The notes under the pieces: generated by a model
Told to the model about the DNA's origin: nothing
What the model saw: only the letters and a program-made list of their open reading frames with translations
Database searches by the model: none
Part shown: in pieces, positions 35,505 through 44,028 of the stretch
Position numbering within the stretch: position 1 is the stretch's first letter
How the letters are laid out: each line of letters begins with the position of its first letter
Assembly (NCBI GenBank): GCA_943914475.1
Contig: CALUCE010000005.1
Coordinates: forward strand, 1 to 64,000
Source of the DNA: an uncultured Anaerococcus sp.
GTDB taxonomy: Bacteria > Bacillota > Clostridia > Tissierellales > Peptoniphilaceae
Length of the DNA stretch: 64,000 bases
Direction: 5' to 3'
Program-made: the position numbers and the translations under genes

Positions 35505-36228
35505 AATAATACATTCTTATTATTTGAGAACAAAAAGAATGCCTATAAGACTTCTTCTAATACTTTTACCTTTGGCTTATTCCCTAGTATTTATTACTTA
35601 TCTAAGGACTTCGACAGGTTTTTCTGGCATAGAAACTTTTGCTTTTCGGGCAATTTTTTCTATCCTTTCCCTCTTTTCTGCTAGTTTTTTTGTTGATATG
35701 GTTTATGAGTCAGATAAAAACGCCCAAGCCTATGCTAACGATTTGAGGGTGGGCATAAGTCGAAAAAAATTATTTTTGGGGAGATTTTTATTTATCCTTA
35801 TCCTGTTTTTCTTAATAGAATTAATATCAGGACTAATATTTTTCCTCTACCTAAGGCTAAGCCAGACGGCTTTCGATAATAAAAATTTCTTTCTTATGTT
35901 TCTGATAAACTTTCTTGGTATAATGCCAAGTCTTGTTCTCTACCAATATATGAACTTAAAATATGAGTATACAGGAAGTTTAAGCTTGGCAGGATTTTTA
36001 TCTTTAGCATCTATACTCTTGGGTACAAGTGGACTTGGAAATATAATCTGGAAATTTTTTCCCTTTACTTACCCAATCAAACTAATATTTTTATTGGCTA
36101 AGGGACTAGCAAAAGAAAGCCAAATGTATAAATACCTAACAATATCAACTTTAGTCTGTATAATATTATTATGGATTTTTTCAATTTGGTTTAAAAATTG
36201 GGATGGACAGAGCAGGATGGAAGAATAA
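35497..36228 (+). CDS. ABC transporter permease, LanG/CprC-like
   Basis: 243-aa membrane protein with about six hydrophobic segments. It overlaps the previous permease by 8 bp behind AGGAG, and its stop overlaps the response regulator start (TAATG). Two distinct permeases with one ATPase is the LanFEG or CprABC arrangement, which in Clostridioides difficile protects against cationic antimicrobial peptides. Confidence 0.78.
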   Translation: MLRIIHSYYLRTKRMPIRLLLILLPLAYSLVFITYLRTSTGFSGIETFAFRAIFSILSLFSASFFVDMVYESDKNAQAYANDLRVGISRKKLFLGRFLFILILFFLIELISGLIFFLYLRLSQTAFDNKNFFLMFLINFLGIMPSLVLYQYMNLKYEYTGSLSLAGFLSLASILLGTSGLGNIIWKFFPFTYPIKLIFLLAKGLAKESQMYKYLTISTLVCIILLWIFSIWFKNWDGQSRMEE

Positions 36229-36900
36229 TGGCAAAAATACTAATAATAGACGATGACTTGGATTTGCTCAAGTTATTAAACAGAGCTTTAAAAAAAGAAC
36301 ATGACCTAGAACTTGTGGATGATGCGGAAAAACTAGACCCTAATAGTTTACAAACTTTTGACCTAATAATACTTGATATAATGATGCCAAATATTACGGG
36401 TTTTGAATTTTTAAGAAGATATAGAGAACTTACAGATGTGCCTATACTTTTGTTAACCGCCAAAGATTTTGATAAAGATAAGGTTGAGGGTTTTGCCCTA
36501 GGAGCTGATGATTATATTACCAAACCTTTTTCCATCGAAGAGCTAAGGGCAAGAGTCTATGCCCACCTTCGTAGAGAAAAAAGGCAAAAACATTCAAGGC
36601 TCGCTGACTATCCGGTTTCTTGTGATCTTTTGTCAAAAGAGTTTTTTGTTAATGACAAAAAAATAAACCTTACAGCTGGCGAATATGAAGTTTGTGAATT
36701 TCTCCTTAAAAACAAGGGACAAGTTTTTTTCCAAAGAACACATCTATACAAGTATCTATGGTTACGAAGCCGATGGAAACAGCAATACAACCATAAGAGA
36801 AAGAATAAAACTTATCAGAACTAAGTTCAATGATTTTAATATAAATCCAATCAAAACAATATGGGGAGTTGGTTATAAATGGGAAATAGAAAATCTTTAG
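36228..36900 (+). pseudogene. OmpR-family response regulator, frameshifted at a T7 tract
   Basis: The receiver domain is intact: acidic pocket IIDDDLDLL, phospho-acceptor in LIILDIMMP, Thr in LLTAK and Lys in TKPFS. The DNA-binding domain starts normally (INLTAGEYEVCEFLLKNKGQV) but the frame is lost at a run of seven T (36724-36730). One frame over, it resumes as FSKEHIYTSIYGYEADGN and runs to the proper end ...TIWGVGYKWEI at 36900. Removing one T restores a full-length regulator of about 223 aa. Either a sequencing error, an inactivating mutation, or slippage. It is coupled to the permease before it and the kinase after it. Confidence 0.85.
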
Positions 36901-38225
36901 CCTCTTTACTAGGAAAATACTCTTTTCTAGTATTAATATATACTTTCTTTATCATAGTTCTTTCCTACTTTTCTATGAATATCTTATTAAATAGAGGCTA
37001 TATCTACGAAGCTTCCTATCCTGAAAAAAATCTATCAAAGATTGAGAAGGCTTACGAAAACGATGATTTAAAGCTCAAAGATATCCCCTATTATTATTCT
37101 TATTCCTATTTTAAGGATAATAAAAAGATAGAAAATACAATTGACGAAAAATACTCACCCTATGTAAACCAAGCAAGAAAGTACGGAAATTCAAGCGATG
37201 GAAAGATAATAGGAACAAGAAAGTTTGTAAGTTTTAAAAAGGATAATGATGAATTGATATTAACTTATAGGCTTAGCCCAATCTTTAGGTCAGAAAACCT
37301 ATACAGAAAAATAGAAAATTTTGAATTGTTTTATATACTAACTTTTTTCCTCCTTTGGACACTTGGATTTTATTTAATAGTTAGAAAAGGTTACAAGATT
37401 ATAGAAAAGGAGCTAAGGAAGATTTCAAATTCTAATGAAAATATAAAAAACATGAACCTTGACTACAAGAAAGAAGATACAGAATATAAGGAGATAGGAG
37501 AAGTACTCTCTTCTATTGATAATTTAAGATATAGCTTAAAAAATTCCTTGGAAGACCAACGGGAATTGGAAAAAAATCAAAGGACTTTACTAGAATCCAT
37601 AAGCCACGATATAAGAACTCCTCTAACTCTTGTTAATGGAAATCTAGAAATTTTGAAAGAAGAATATCCCGAAGTGGACGAAGACCTAATAAAGGACATA
37701 GTAAATGGAGTTAATAGGCTAAATACCTATATTGATAAGTTAAAAAACTTTTCTTCCAAGCTAGGCCAGGAAAATACAGAAGTCAACAATGAAGCACTAG
37801 ACTACTGGCTTTCTATAATAAATAATTTGGCTTCTCTTTATAAAAGAGAGGTTCATATAAGACAAAAAGATACCAGCAAAATAAGGCTTGATAAGGAAGA
37901 TATAGCAGTTTGTCTGCAAAATTTGCTTGTTAATGCTATAGAAAATTCTAAAGATAATTCCCATATATATCTTGAATTTATAGACGAAAATGATAACTAT
38001 ACAATTAGGGTAAGAGATGAAGGCAGGGGATTTGATGAAAATATTATAGCTAAGGCAACAGGAAAATTTGTAACTAGTAAGGATAAAGACGAAAACCCCA
38101 AGGGCCTGGGACTTTATATAGTAAAAAATTTGGTCCAAAAAAATAAGGGTGATCTTTATATAGAAAACTATAAGGATGGCGAAAACTTCGGAGCTCAAGT
38201 CACCATGGTCTTTAATAAAATATAA
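36879..38225 (+). CDS. Sensor histidine kinase
   Basis: 448-aa membrane sensor. TM1 lies at about 12-32, followed by an extracytoplasmic domain rich in Tyr and charged residues (33-145) and TM2 at about 150-170. The HisKA box is ESISHDIRTPLTLVNG, and the ATPase boxes are LLVNAIENSKDN (N), VRDEGRGFD (G1) and GLGLYIVKNL (G2). It overlaps the restored response regulator by 22 bp. Probably senses antimicrobial peptides through or with the upstream transporter. Confidence 0.9.
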   Translation: MGNRKSLASLLGKYSFLVLIYTFFIIVLSYFSMNILLNRGYIYEASYPEKNLSKIEKAYENDDLKLKDIPYYYSYSYFKDNKKIENTIDEKYSPYVNQARKYGNSSDGKIIGTRKFVSFKKDNDELILTYRLSPIFRSENLYRKIENFELFYILTFFLLWTLGFYLIVRKGYKIIEKELRKISNSNENIKNMNLDYKKEDTEYKEIGEVLSSIDNLRYSLKNSLEDQRELEKNQRTLLESISHDIRTPLTLVNGNLEILKEEYPEVDEDLIKDIVNGVNRLNTYIDKLKNFSSKLGQENTEVNNEALDYWLSIINNLASLYKREVHIRQKDTSKIRLDKEDIAVCLQNLLVNAIENSKDNSHIYLEFIDENDNYTIRVRDEGRGFDENIIAKATGKFVTSKDKDENPKGLGLYIVKNLVQKNKGDLYIENYKDGENFGAQVTMVFNKI

Positions 38226-38237
38226 CAACACAAATTA

Positions 38238-38279
38238 AAAAATTCAGCGGTAAGCATTGAGCCTATCGCTGAATTTTTT
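38238..38279. terminator. Bidirectional terminator
   Basis: AAAAATTCAGCG (38238-38249) and CGCTGAATTTTTT (38267-38279) pair, serving the histidine kinase and the converging phosphotransferase gene, whose stop codon lies inside the T tract. Confidence 0.88.
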
Positions 38280-39744
38280 ATTCATTCTCTTCTAAAACTT
38301 TCTTAGCATGTTTTAGGTATTCTTCCATCACCTTGATTCTAGCGTATTTTTTGTCATTGCCTTCGACTATTATCCATGGGGCATATTCTGGGTTAGTCCT
38401 ATCTAGCATTTCGTTCATAGCTTCTATATATGGGTCCCATTTTTGCCTGTTTCTCCAGTCTTCGTCAGTTATCTTGTATTGCTTGTCTGGAACCTTCTCT
38501 CTGGCTTGGAATCTTTCTAGTTGGACATCCTTATCTATAACTACGAAAAACTTAAGAACCATGGTCTTATTTTTAACTAAAAGTTTTTCAAACTTATTTA
38601 TCTCATCATAGGCTTTGTCCCATTCGCCTATCCTTGCGAAGCCTTCAATTCTTTCTACCATGACTCTTCCATACCAAGACCTTGAAAAGATTGATGTATA
38701 TCCTCTTTGCGGAAGACTAGTATAAAATCTCCACAAATAATGCTTGGCAAGCTCTTCAAGTGTTGGGGCAGATATGGCATGAACCCTATAAAGTCTTGGA
38801 TCTACTTCCTTGATAAGTCTTTTGATAGCCCCGTCTTTTCCAGCTGCATCCACTCCTTCAAAAACCAAAGCAGATGATATGCCAGCATTATAGAGCTTGT
38901 ACATGGTTTCTGCAACTTCTTTTTGAAGCTTGTCCTTTTTCTCCTTGTACTCATCTTCAGAAAGTTTTTTGGATAGGTCAAGATTTTCGATAATATGAAC
39001 CTTCCTACTATAGGACCTGGTTGTCCTATCCTTATCTTTAAGCTGGTTGCCAACTCTTTCTATGCCTATGGTCATTTGGTCAATTACTAGGCCTAGAGCT
39101 TCCTTGACAGCATTTTTCATATCATTAGATTCAATCACATTCCACCTAGCAAAATCATAAGAACTCATGGATAAAATCTTTGAAAAGTTTTTTTCATAGT
39201 CCTTATAGTTTTGACTTTGGGTCTTGTCTATGGAGTCTATATAGAAAGGCCTTTTTACAGAATCTTTTAAATCTTTGATTCTCTCTTCTTGGACATCTTG
39301 GTCTATATCCAAAAATATTTTAATAATTATTGTATTATTATCTGACAACATCTTTTCCAAGTTTTTAATCTCGGAAATCCTTGATTCAAGCTCATATTCC
39401 TTGTAGTCAATCTTGTCAAAAAGGTCAAAATAATAAGAATGAGTAAAAATTTTGATATGACTTTGGGCAGGAACATTCTTCCAAGCATTGATAATGAAAG
39501 AATAGTCTCCATCTTTCTTATCTTCATCAGATACATCTACATCAAAATATTTGGGATTTAATTCCTTGGTAATTTCACTTACCACATAGCCCCTACCAGA
39601 AGATTCCCATCCATCAACCAGGATCATAACTGGAATTTCAAAGTTTTCACAAATCCTGGCAAGCCTTGCAAGCTTAACCTTAAGGTCAGAACGTGAAAAA
39701 TCTTGGTAGATAAAATCTTTTTCTTTTTTTATGTTGATATTCAT
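38278..39744 (-). CDS. pap: Polyphosphate:AMP phosphotransferase (tandem PPK2 domains)
   Basis: 488-aa class II PPK2 protein built from two fused PPK2 domains. The N-terminal one (about 5-240) has a degenerate Walker A (LVDGWESSGRG). The C-terminal one (about 265-485) is complete, with FEGVDAAGKDGAIKRL, the lid SRSWYGRVMVERIEGF and Walker B-like VLKFFVVID. It makes ADP from AMP and polyphosphate. The upstream ATG 39756 lies before the GGAGG site; the start is 39744. Confidence 0.92.
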   Translation of the reverse strand: MNINIKKEKDFIYQDFSRSDLKVKLARLARICENFEIPVMILVDGWESSGRGYVVSEITKELNPKYFDVDVSDEDKKDGDYSFIINAWKNVPAQSHIKIFTHSYYFDLFDKIDYKEYELESRISEIKNLEKMLSDNNTIIIKIFLDIDQDVQEERIKDLKDSVKRPFYIDSIDKTQSQNYKDYEKNFSKILSMSSYDFARWNVIESNDMKNAVKEALGLVIDQMTIGIERVGNQLKDKDRTTRSYSRKVHIIENLDLSKKLSEDEYKEKKDKLQKEVAETMYKLYNAGISSALVFEGVDAAGKDGAIKRLIKEVDPRLYRVHAISAPTLEELAKHYLWRFYTSLPQRGYTSIFSRSWYGRVMVERIEGFARIGEWDKAYDEINKFEKLLVKNKTMVLKFFVVIDKDVQLERFQAREKVPDKQYKITDEDWRNRQKWDPYIEAMNEMLDRTNPEYAPWIIVEGNDKKYARIKVMEEYLKHAKKVLEENE

Positions 39745-39810
39745 ACTTCCCTCCACTTACTACTTAACTTTATACCCTAATAAGTAGAAGAAAAATGAAT
39801 TTTCCACAAA

Positions 39811-39837
39811 AATAAGCTCACCCTCGGGCAAGCTTAT
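39811..39837 (-). terminator. Terminator of the phosphofructokinase gene
   Basis: ATAAGCT...AGCTTAT stem with an inner CCC/GGG pairing, followed on the minus strand by T5. Confidence 0.75.
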
Positions 39838-39846
39838 CTTTTCTTA

Positions 39847-41091
39847 TTATACTTTTTTAGTAAAATCATCAAGACCTATAAAGGATATCATTCCATTTTT
39901 AAAGCTTTCCTTGACCTCTCCTTGAATCAAAGGAAGGGCATAGTCTATGATCTTATCTTCCAAAACAGTATAGGACTCTAGCCAATCTTGAGGAATGAAT
40001 TTTTCCTCATTTGCAATTAAATCTGGCTTTACAAAATCTATATAATATTCATAGCTTTCTGTGTCTTTTCTTTTAACTACAGGGATTAGATTTGACTCTT
40101 TCATAGATTTTTCCAAGGCTTTTTCTCCAAGCTCAAAGGCTTCTTTGGAATCTTGACCTGAAATCAAAAAGCTTGTTCTTTGAAGAATAGATAGCTCTAC
40201 AGATCTTGATTTTACGCCAAGTTCTCTAGATACAAAGTTTGAAAGCTTCTCCCCAATACCAGATATAACTGGGTGGCCAAAACCTGAGTCAAAGCTTGCC
40301 TTTTCTTCTTTTTCAAAGTAGCCGTCCTTATCCATAAAGCCTTCAGAAACAGCAACTACTATGTTGTTTTCATAGGTGAAAACTTCCTTGATATCAGCAA
40401 GAATTTCTTCCTTGGTCTTTTCTACTTCTTTTAAATATAAAAGATTGACAGCTCTTCTTGGCTCCTTATAGTTGGCAAGAAGTGAAGACGCCGCAAGCCA
40501 GCCAGCATTTCTTCCCATGATTTCTACAAAAGTAACTGACTTTACATTGTAAATATTCACATCGGTTCTTACTAGCTTTAAGGCAGTAGCAACATACTTG
40601 GCAGCAGAAGCAAAACCTGGAGAGTGATCCATTTCTCTTAGGTCATTATCTATAGTTTTTGGAACACCAAGGACATTTATCCCTTCGATTTCTTCCTTTT
40701 CCATATACTTGTTAAGTTTAACAACAGTATCCATAGAATCATTGCCGCCTATGTAAATAAGACTTGTAATTTCTAATTTTCTTAAATTCTCGAAAATCTT
40801 CCCATACACTTCATCAGTAAGGTCTTCGGGCAATTTATACCTACAAGAACCAAGGATTGCAGCAGGTTCAGATCTAAGCTCAGCTTCTATGTTCTTTTCT
40901 TTGTAAGCTTCTTGATCAATTTCGACAACTCTTCCATCTATCAAACCTGCTATCCCATTTTCCATCCCATAAACATGGTCAAAACCATGGTCAATAGCAG
41001 CAGATATAACACCAGCAAGACTTGAATTTATGACACTGGTAGGTCCACCAGATTGTCCAATAATAACGTTAATAGCACTTCCTCCATTCAT
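39847..41091 (-). CDS. 6-phosphofructokinase, PPi-dependent type
   Basis: 414-aa phosphofructokinase. The glycine-rich loop IGQSGGPTSVINSS, the GGNDSMDT loop and GVPKTIDND are diagnostic: Lys in PKTIDND, in place of Gly in ATP enzymes, indicates pyrophosphate as phosphoryl donor. Further motifs are EIMGRNAGWLAA and SEGFMD. The start is uncertain. The frame is open from 41112 and ATG 41091 is listed here, but the only good ribosome binding site (GGAGG, 41085-41081) lies just after it, 7 bp before an in-frame ATT at 41073. Confidence 0.88.
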   Translation of the reverse strand: MNGGSAINVIIGQSGGPTSVINSSLAGVISAAIDHGFDHVYGMENGIAGLIDGRVVEIDQEAYKEKNIEAELRSEPAAILGSCRYKLPEDLTDEVYGKIFENLRKLEITSLIYIGGNDSMDTVVKLNKYMEKEEIEGINVLGVPKTIDNDLREMDHSPGFASAAKYVATALKLVRTDVNIYNVKSVTFVEIMGRNAGWLAASSLLANYKEPRRAVNLLYLKEVEKTKEEILADIKEVFTYENNIVVAVSEGFMDKDGYFEKEEKASFDSGFGHPVISGIGEKLSNFVSRELGVKSRSVELSILQRTSFLISGQDSKEAFELGEKALEKSMKESNLIPVVKRKDTESYEYYIDFVKPDLIANEEKFIPQDWLESYTVLEDKIIDYALPLIQGEVKESFKNGMISFIGLDDFTKKV

Positions 41092-41176
41092 TACTAACTC
41101 TTTTACCATCATATATTATTACACATTTTTTTGAAAATACAAAATTGTAGATGATTAATAAAAAAATATATAAAAA

Positions 41177-41199
41177 TAAGTGGCAGACTATACTACCAC
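41177..41199 (-). terminator. Terminator of uvrA
   Basis: AAGTGG and CCACTT pair; on the minus strand the stem is followed by ATTTTTATATA. Confidence 0.7.
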
Positions 41200-41211
41200 T
41201 TACTTATATAT

Positions 41212-44028
41212 TTACTTCAACAAAGGCTTCAAATATTGACCTGTGTATGATTTTTTGTTGGCTGCTATTTCTTCTGGAGTTCCTACTCCTACTATTTGGC
41301 CACCTCCGACTCCGCCTTCTGGGCCTAGGTCTATTATGTGGTCGGATACTTTTATCATATCTAGATTGTGTTCTATGACTATTACTGTGTTATTTTGGTC
41401 TACTAGTCTGTTTAGGACTTCTATTAGTTTATGAACATCTGCCATATGAAGTCCTGTGGTTGGTTCGTCCAAGAGGTAGATAGTGTTGCCTGTGGATCTT
41501 TTGGAAAGTTCTGAGGCAAGTTTTACTCTTTGGGCTTCTCCTCCGGAAAGCTCTGTGGATGGTTGGCCGATTTTAATATAGCCTAGACCTACATCATAGA
41601 GGGTTTGGAGTTTTCTAACTATTGGAGGGTGGTTTTCGAAAAACTCTATCCCTTCTTCTACAGTCATATTTAGGACATCTGATATATCTTTGCCCTTATA
41701 TTTTACTTCCAAGGTTTCTCTATTATATCTTTTGCCGTGGCATACTTCACATGGTACATAAATATCTGGCAAGAACATCATATCTACTTTTATAGTTCCA
41801 TCTCCAGAACAAGCCTCGCACCTGCCTCCTTTTACGTTAAAGGAGAATCTTCCCTTGTCAAAACCACGAATCTTAGCTTCGTTGGTCATGGCAAAGACTT
41901 CACGAATATTGTCAAAGACCTTGGTGTAGGTTGCTGGGTTGGATCTTGGAGTCCTACCTATTGGGGATTGGTCTATGGAGATAATCTTATCAACTTGATC
42001 AGCTCCTATAATCTCATCATGCTTACCTACTTTTATTTTTGTCTTGTTGATTTTTCTGGCTAGTCCCTTGTAAAGTATTTCGTTTACTAGAGATGATTTG
42101 CCTGATCCTGAAACTCCGGTAACTGTGGTAAACACCCCTAGAGGAAATTTAACATCTATGTCTTTTAGGTTATTTTCCCTGGCTCCTTTTACTTCTATTA
42201 ACCTATCTGAAGTCCTTCTTTTTTCTGGAACGGGAATCTTAACCCTGCCTGCTAGATAATCTCCCGTTATGGAATTTTTGCAAGATTTAATATCGGCAAG
42301 ACTTCCTTGGGCTACCACTTCTCCACCGTGGATTCCAGCCAAGGGGCCTATATCTACTATATAATCAGCTTCCTTGATGGTATCTTCATCGTGTTCCACA
42401 ATAATCAAAGTATTGCCCACATCTGTTAGGTTTCTTAAGGATTTTATGAGTTTATCATTATCCCTTTGGTGCAGACCTATGGATGGCTCATCAAGTACAT
42501 AGCAAACTCCCACAAGTCCTGACCCTATTTGGGTAGCAAGTCTTATTCTTTGGCTTTCTCCACCTGAAAGTGTTGAGGCAGACCTTGCTAAGGTCAAGTA
42601 GCCAAGTCCAACGTCTTGGAGGAATTTAAGCCTTCCTCTGATTTCTTTTATGATAAGCTCTGCTATCTTGGCCTTCATTGGTTCTAGTTCTAAATCTCTA
42701 AAGAATATTATGGAATCATCCACACTCATCCTAGCCACTTGGGATATATTTTTATCTCCTACCTTGATAGCAAGAACTTCAGGTTTTAGCCTGTCTCCAT
42801 GGCAGGTTCCGCATTCTTCCTCTGCCATATAGTCCCTAAACTTCTTTTTCATGTTTTCAGAGTTGGTTCTATGATACCTATCTTGGATGTTCTTTATAAC
42901 TCCTTCAAAGTGACCCTTGTATTTTTTTACTCCTGAAAAATGTGAGTCAAAAACAAAGGAAATCTCTTCCTTGGTTCCATAAAGAATCTCATCTATCATT
43001 TCCTTAGGAGCTTCTTTTATTGCCTTGTCTGTTGGGAAGTCATACTTTTTGGCTATGGCTCTTACTACTTGGTAATAATAGGTACCTTTGGCTGAAGTCG
43101 CATAAGGCTCTATGGCTCCTTGGTCTATGGTCAAGTCCTTGTCTGGTATAACTAGGTCAGGATCAACTTGGATATGAAAACCTAGCCCATTACAGTCTGG
43201 ACACATACCTATAGGGGCATTGAAGGAGAACATATTTGGTGTAATCTCTGGTAGGGATATGTGGCCATCTGGACAAGCAAGGTTTGCTGACATCAAAAAG
43301 CCTTCCCCACCTATCACATCAATCTCAACCAAGTCTTCTGCCAAGTCAAGGGCAGTTTCTAGAGATTCTGTAAGTCTGGCGTTTATATTTTCCTTTATAA
43401 TAATCCTGTCTACTATAACTGAAATATCATGTTTTTTATTTTTATCAAGTTCTATTTCTTCTTCTAGGTCATATCTTTCCCCGTCAATCATCACCCTTAC
43501 ATAACCTTGTTTTTGGATATTTTCTAGGGCTCTTTTGTGTTGGCCTTTTTTGCCTCTGATAACTGGGGCAAGAATTTGAATCCTGGTTCTTTCCTCCAGG
43601 GTCAAGACCTTGTCCACCATTTGGTCTATGGTTTGGGCTTCAATCTTTTTGCCACAAACTGGACAATAGGCATCTCCTATTCTTGCAAAGAGCAAACGGT
43701 AGTAGTCATAAATTTCTGTTACTGTCGCAACTGTTGATCTAGGGTTACGGTTGGTCGTCTTTTGGTCAATAGAAATAGAAGGAGAAAGTCCTTCTATTGA
43801 ATCTACTTCTGGTTTGTCTAGGTTGCCTAAAAACTGCCTAGCATATGAGGAAAGACTTTCCACATACCTTCTTTGACCCTCTGCATATATGGTGTCAAAG
43901 GCAAGAGTTGATTTTCCAGAACCTGAAAGTCCTGTAAAAACAATCATCTTGTCCCTTGGTAGGGTCAGGTCTATGTTTTTTAGGTTGTTGGTCCTAGCAC
44001 CCTTTATAATAATCTTATTTTCTGTCAT
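41212..44028 (-). CDS. uvrA: Excinuclease ABC subunit A
   Basis: 938-aa DNA damage recognition ATPase of nucleotide excision repair. It has duplicated ABC modules: Walker A GLSGSGKSTL and GVSGSGKSSL, signatures LSGGESQRIRL and LSGGEAQRVKL. Zinc-finger cysteine pairs include CPVCGKK and CEACSGDG...CEVCHGKR. Standard length. It follows uvrB without a gap on the same strand, so it is co-transcribed and forms UvrA2B. Confidence 0.98.
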   Translation of the reverse strand: MTENKIIIKGARTNNLKNIDLTLPRDKMIVFTGLSGSGKSTLAFDTIYAEGQRRYVESLSSYARQFLGNLDKPEVDSIEGLSPSISIDQKTTNRNPRSTVATVTEIYDYYRLLFARIGDAYCPVCGKKIEAQTIDQMVDKVLTLEERTRIQILAPVIRGKKGQHKRALENIQKQGYVRVMIDGERYDLEEEIELDKNKKHDISVIVDRIIIKENINARLTESLETALDLAEDLVEIDVIGGEGFLMSANLACPDGHISLPEITPNMFSFNAPIGMCPDCNGLGFHIQVDPDLVIPDKDLTIDQGAIEPYATSAKGTYYYQVVRAIAKKYDFPTDKAIKEAPKEMIDEILYGTKEEISFVFDSHFSGVKKYKGHFEGVIKNIQDRYHRTNSENMKKKFRDYMAEEECGTCHGDRLKPEVLAIKVGDKNISQVARMSVDDSIIFFRDLELEPMKAKIAELIIKEIRGRLKFLQDVGLGYLTLARSASTLSGGESQRIRLATQIGSGLVGVCYVLDEPSIGLHQRDNDKLIKSLRNLTDVGNTLIIVEHDEDTIKEADYIVDIGPLAGIHGGEVVAQGSLADIKSCKNSITGDYLAGRVKIPVPEKRRTSDRLIEVKGARENNLKDIDVKFPLGVFTTVTGVSGSGKSSLVNEILYKGLARKINKTKIKVGKHDEIIGADQVDKIISIDQSPIGRTPRSNPATYTKVFDNIREVFAMTNEAKIRGFDKGRFSFNVKGGRCEACSGDGTIKVDMMFLPDIYVPCEVCHGKRYNRETLEVKYKGKDISDVLNMTVEEGIEFFENHPPIVRKLQTLYDVGLGYIKIGQPSTELSGGEAQRVKLASELSKRSTGNTIYLLDEPTTGLHMADVHKLIEVLNRLVDQNNTVIVIEHNLDMIKVSDHIIDLGPEGGVGGGQIVGVGTPEEIAANKKSYTGQYLKPLLK

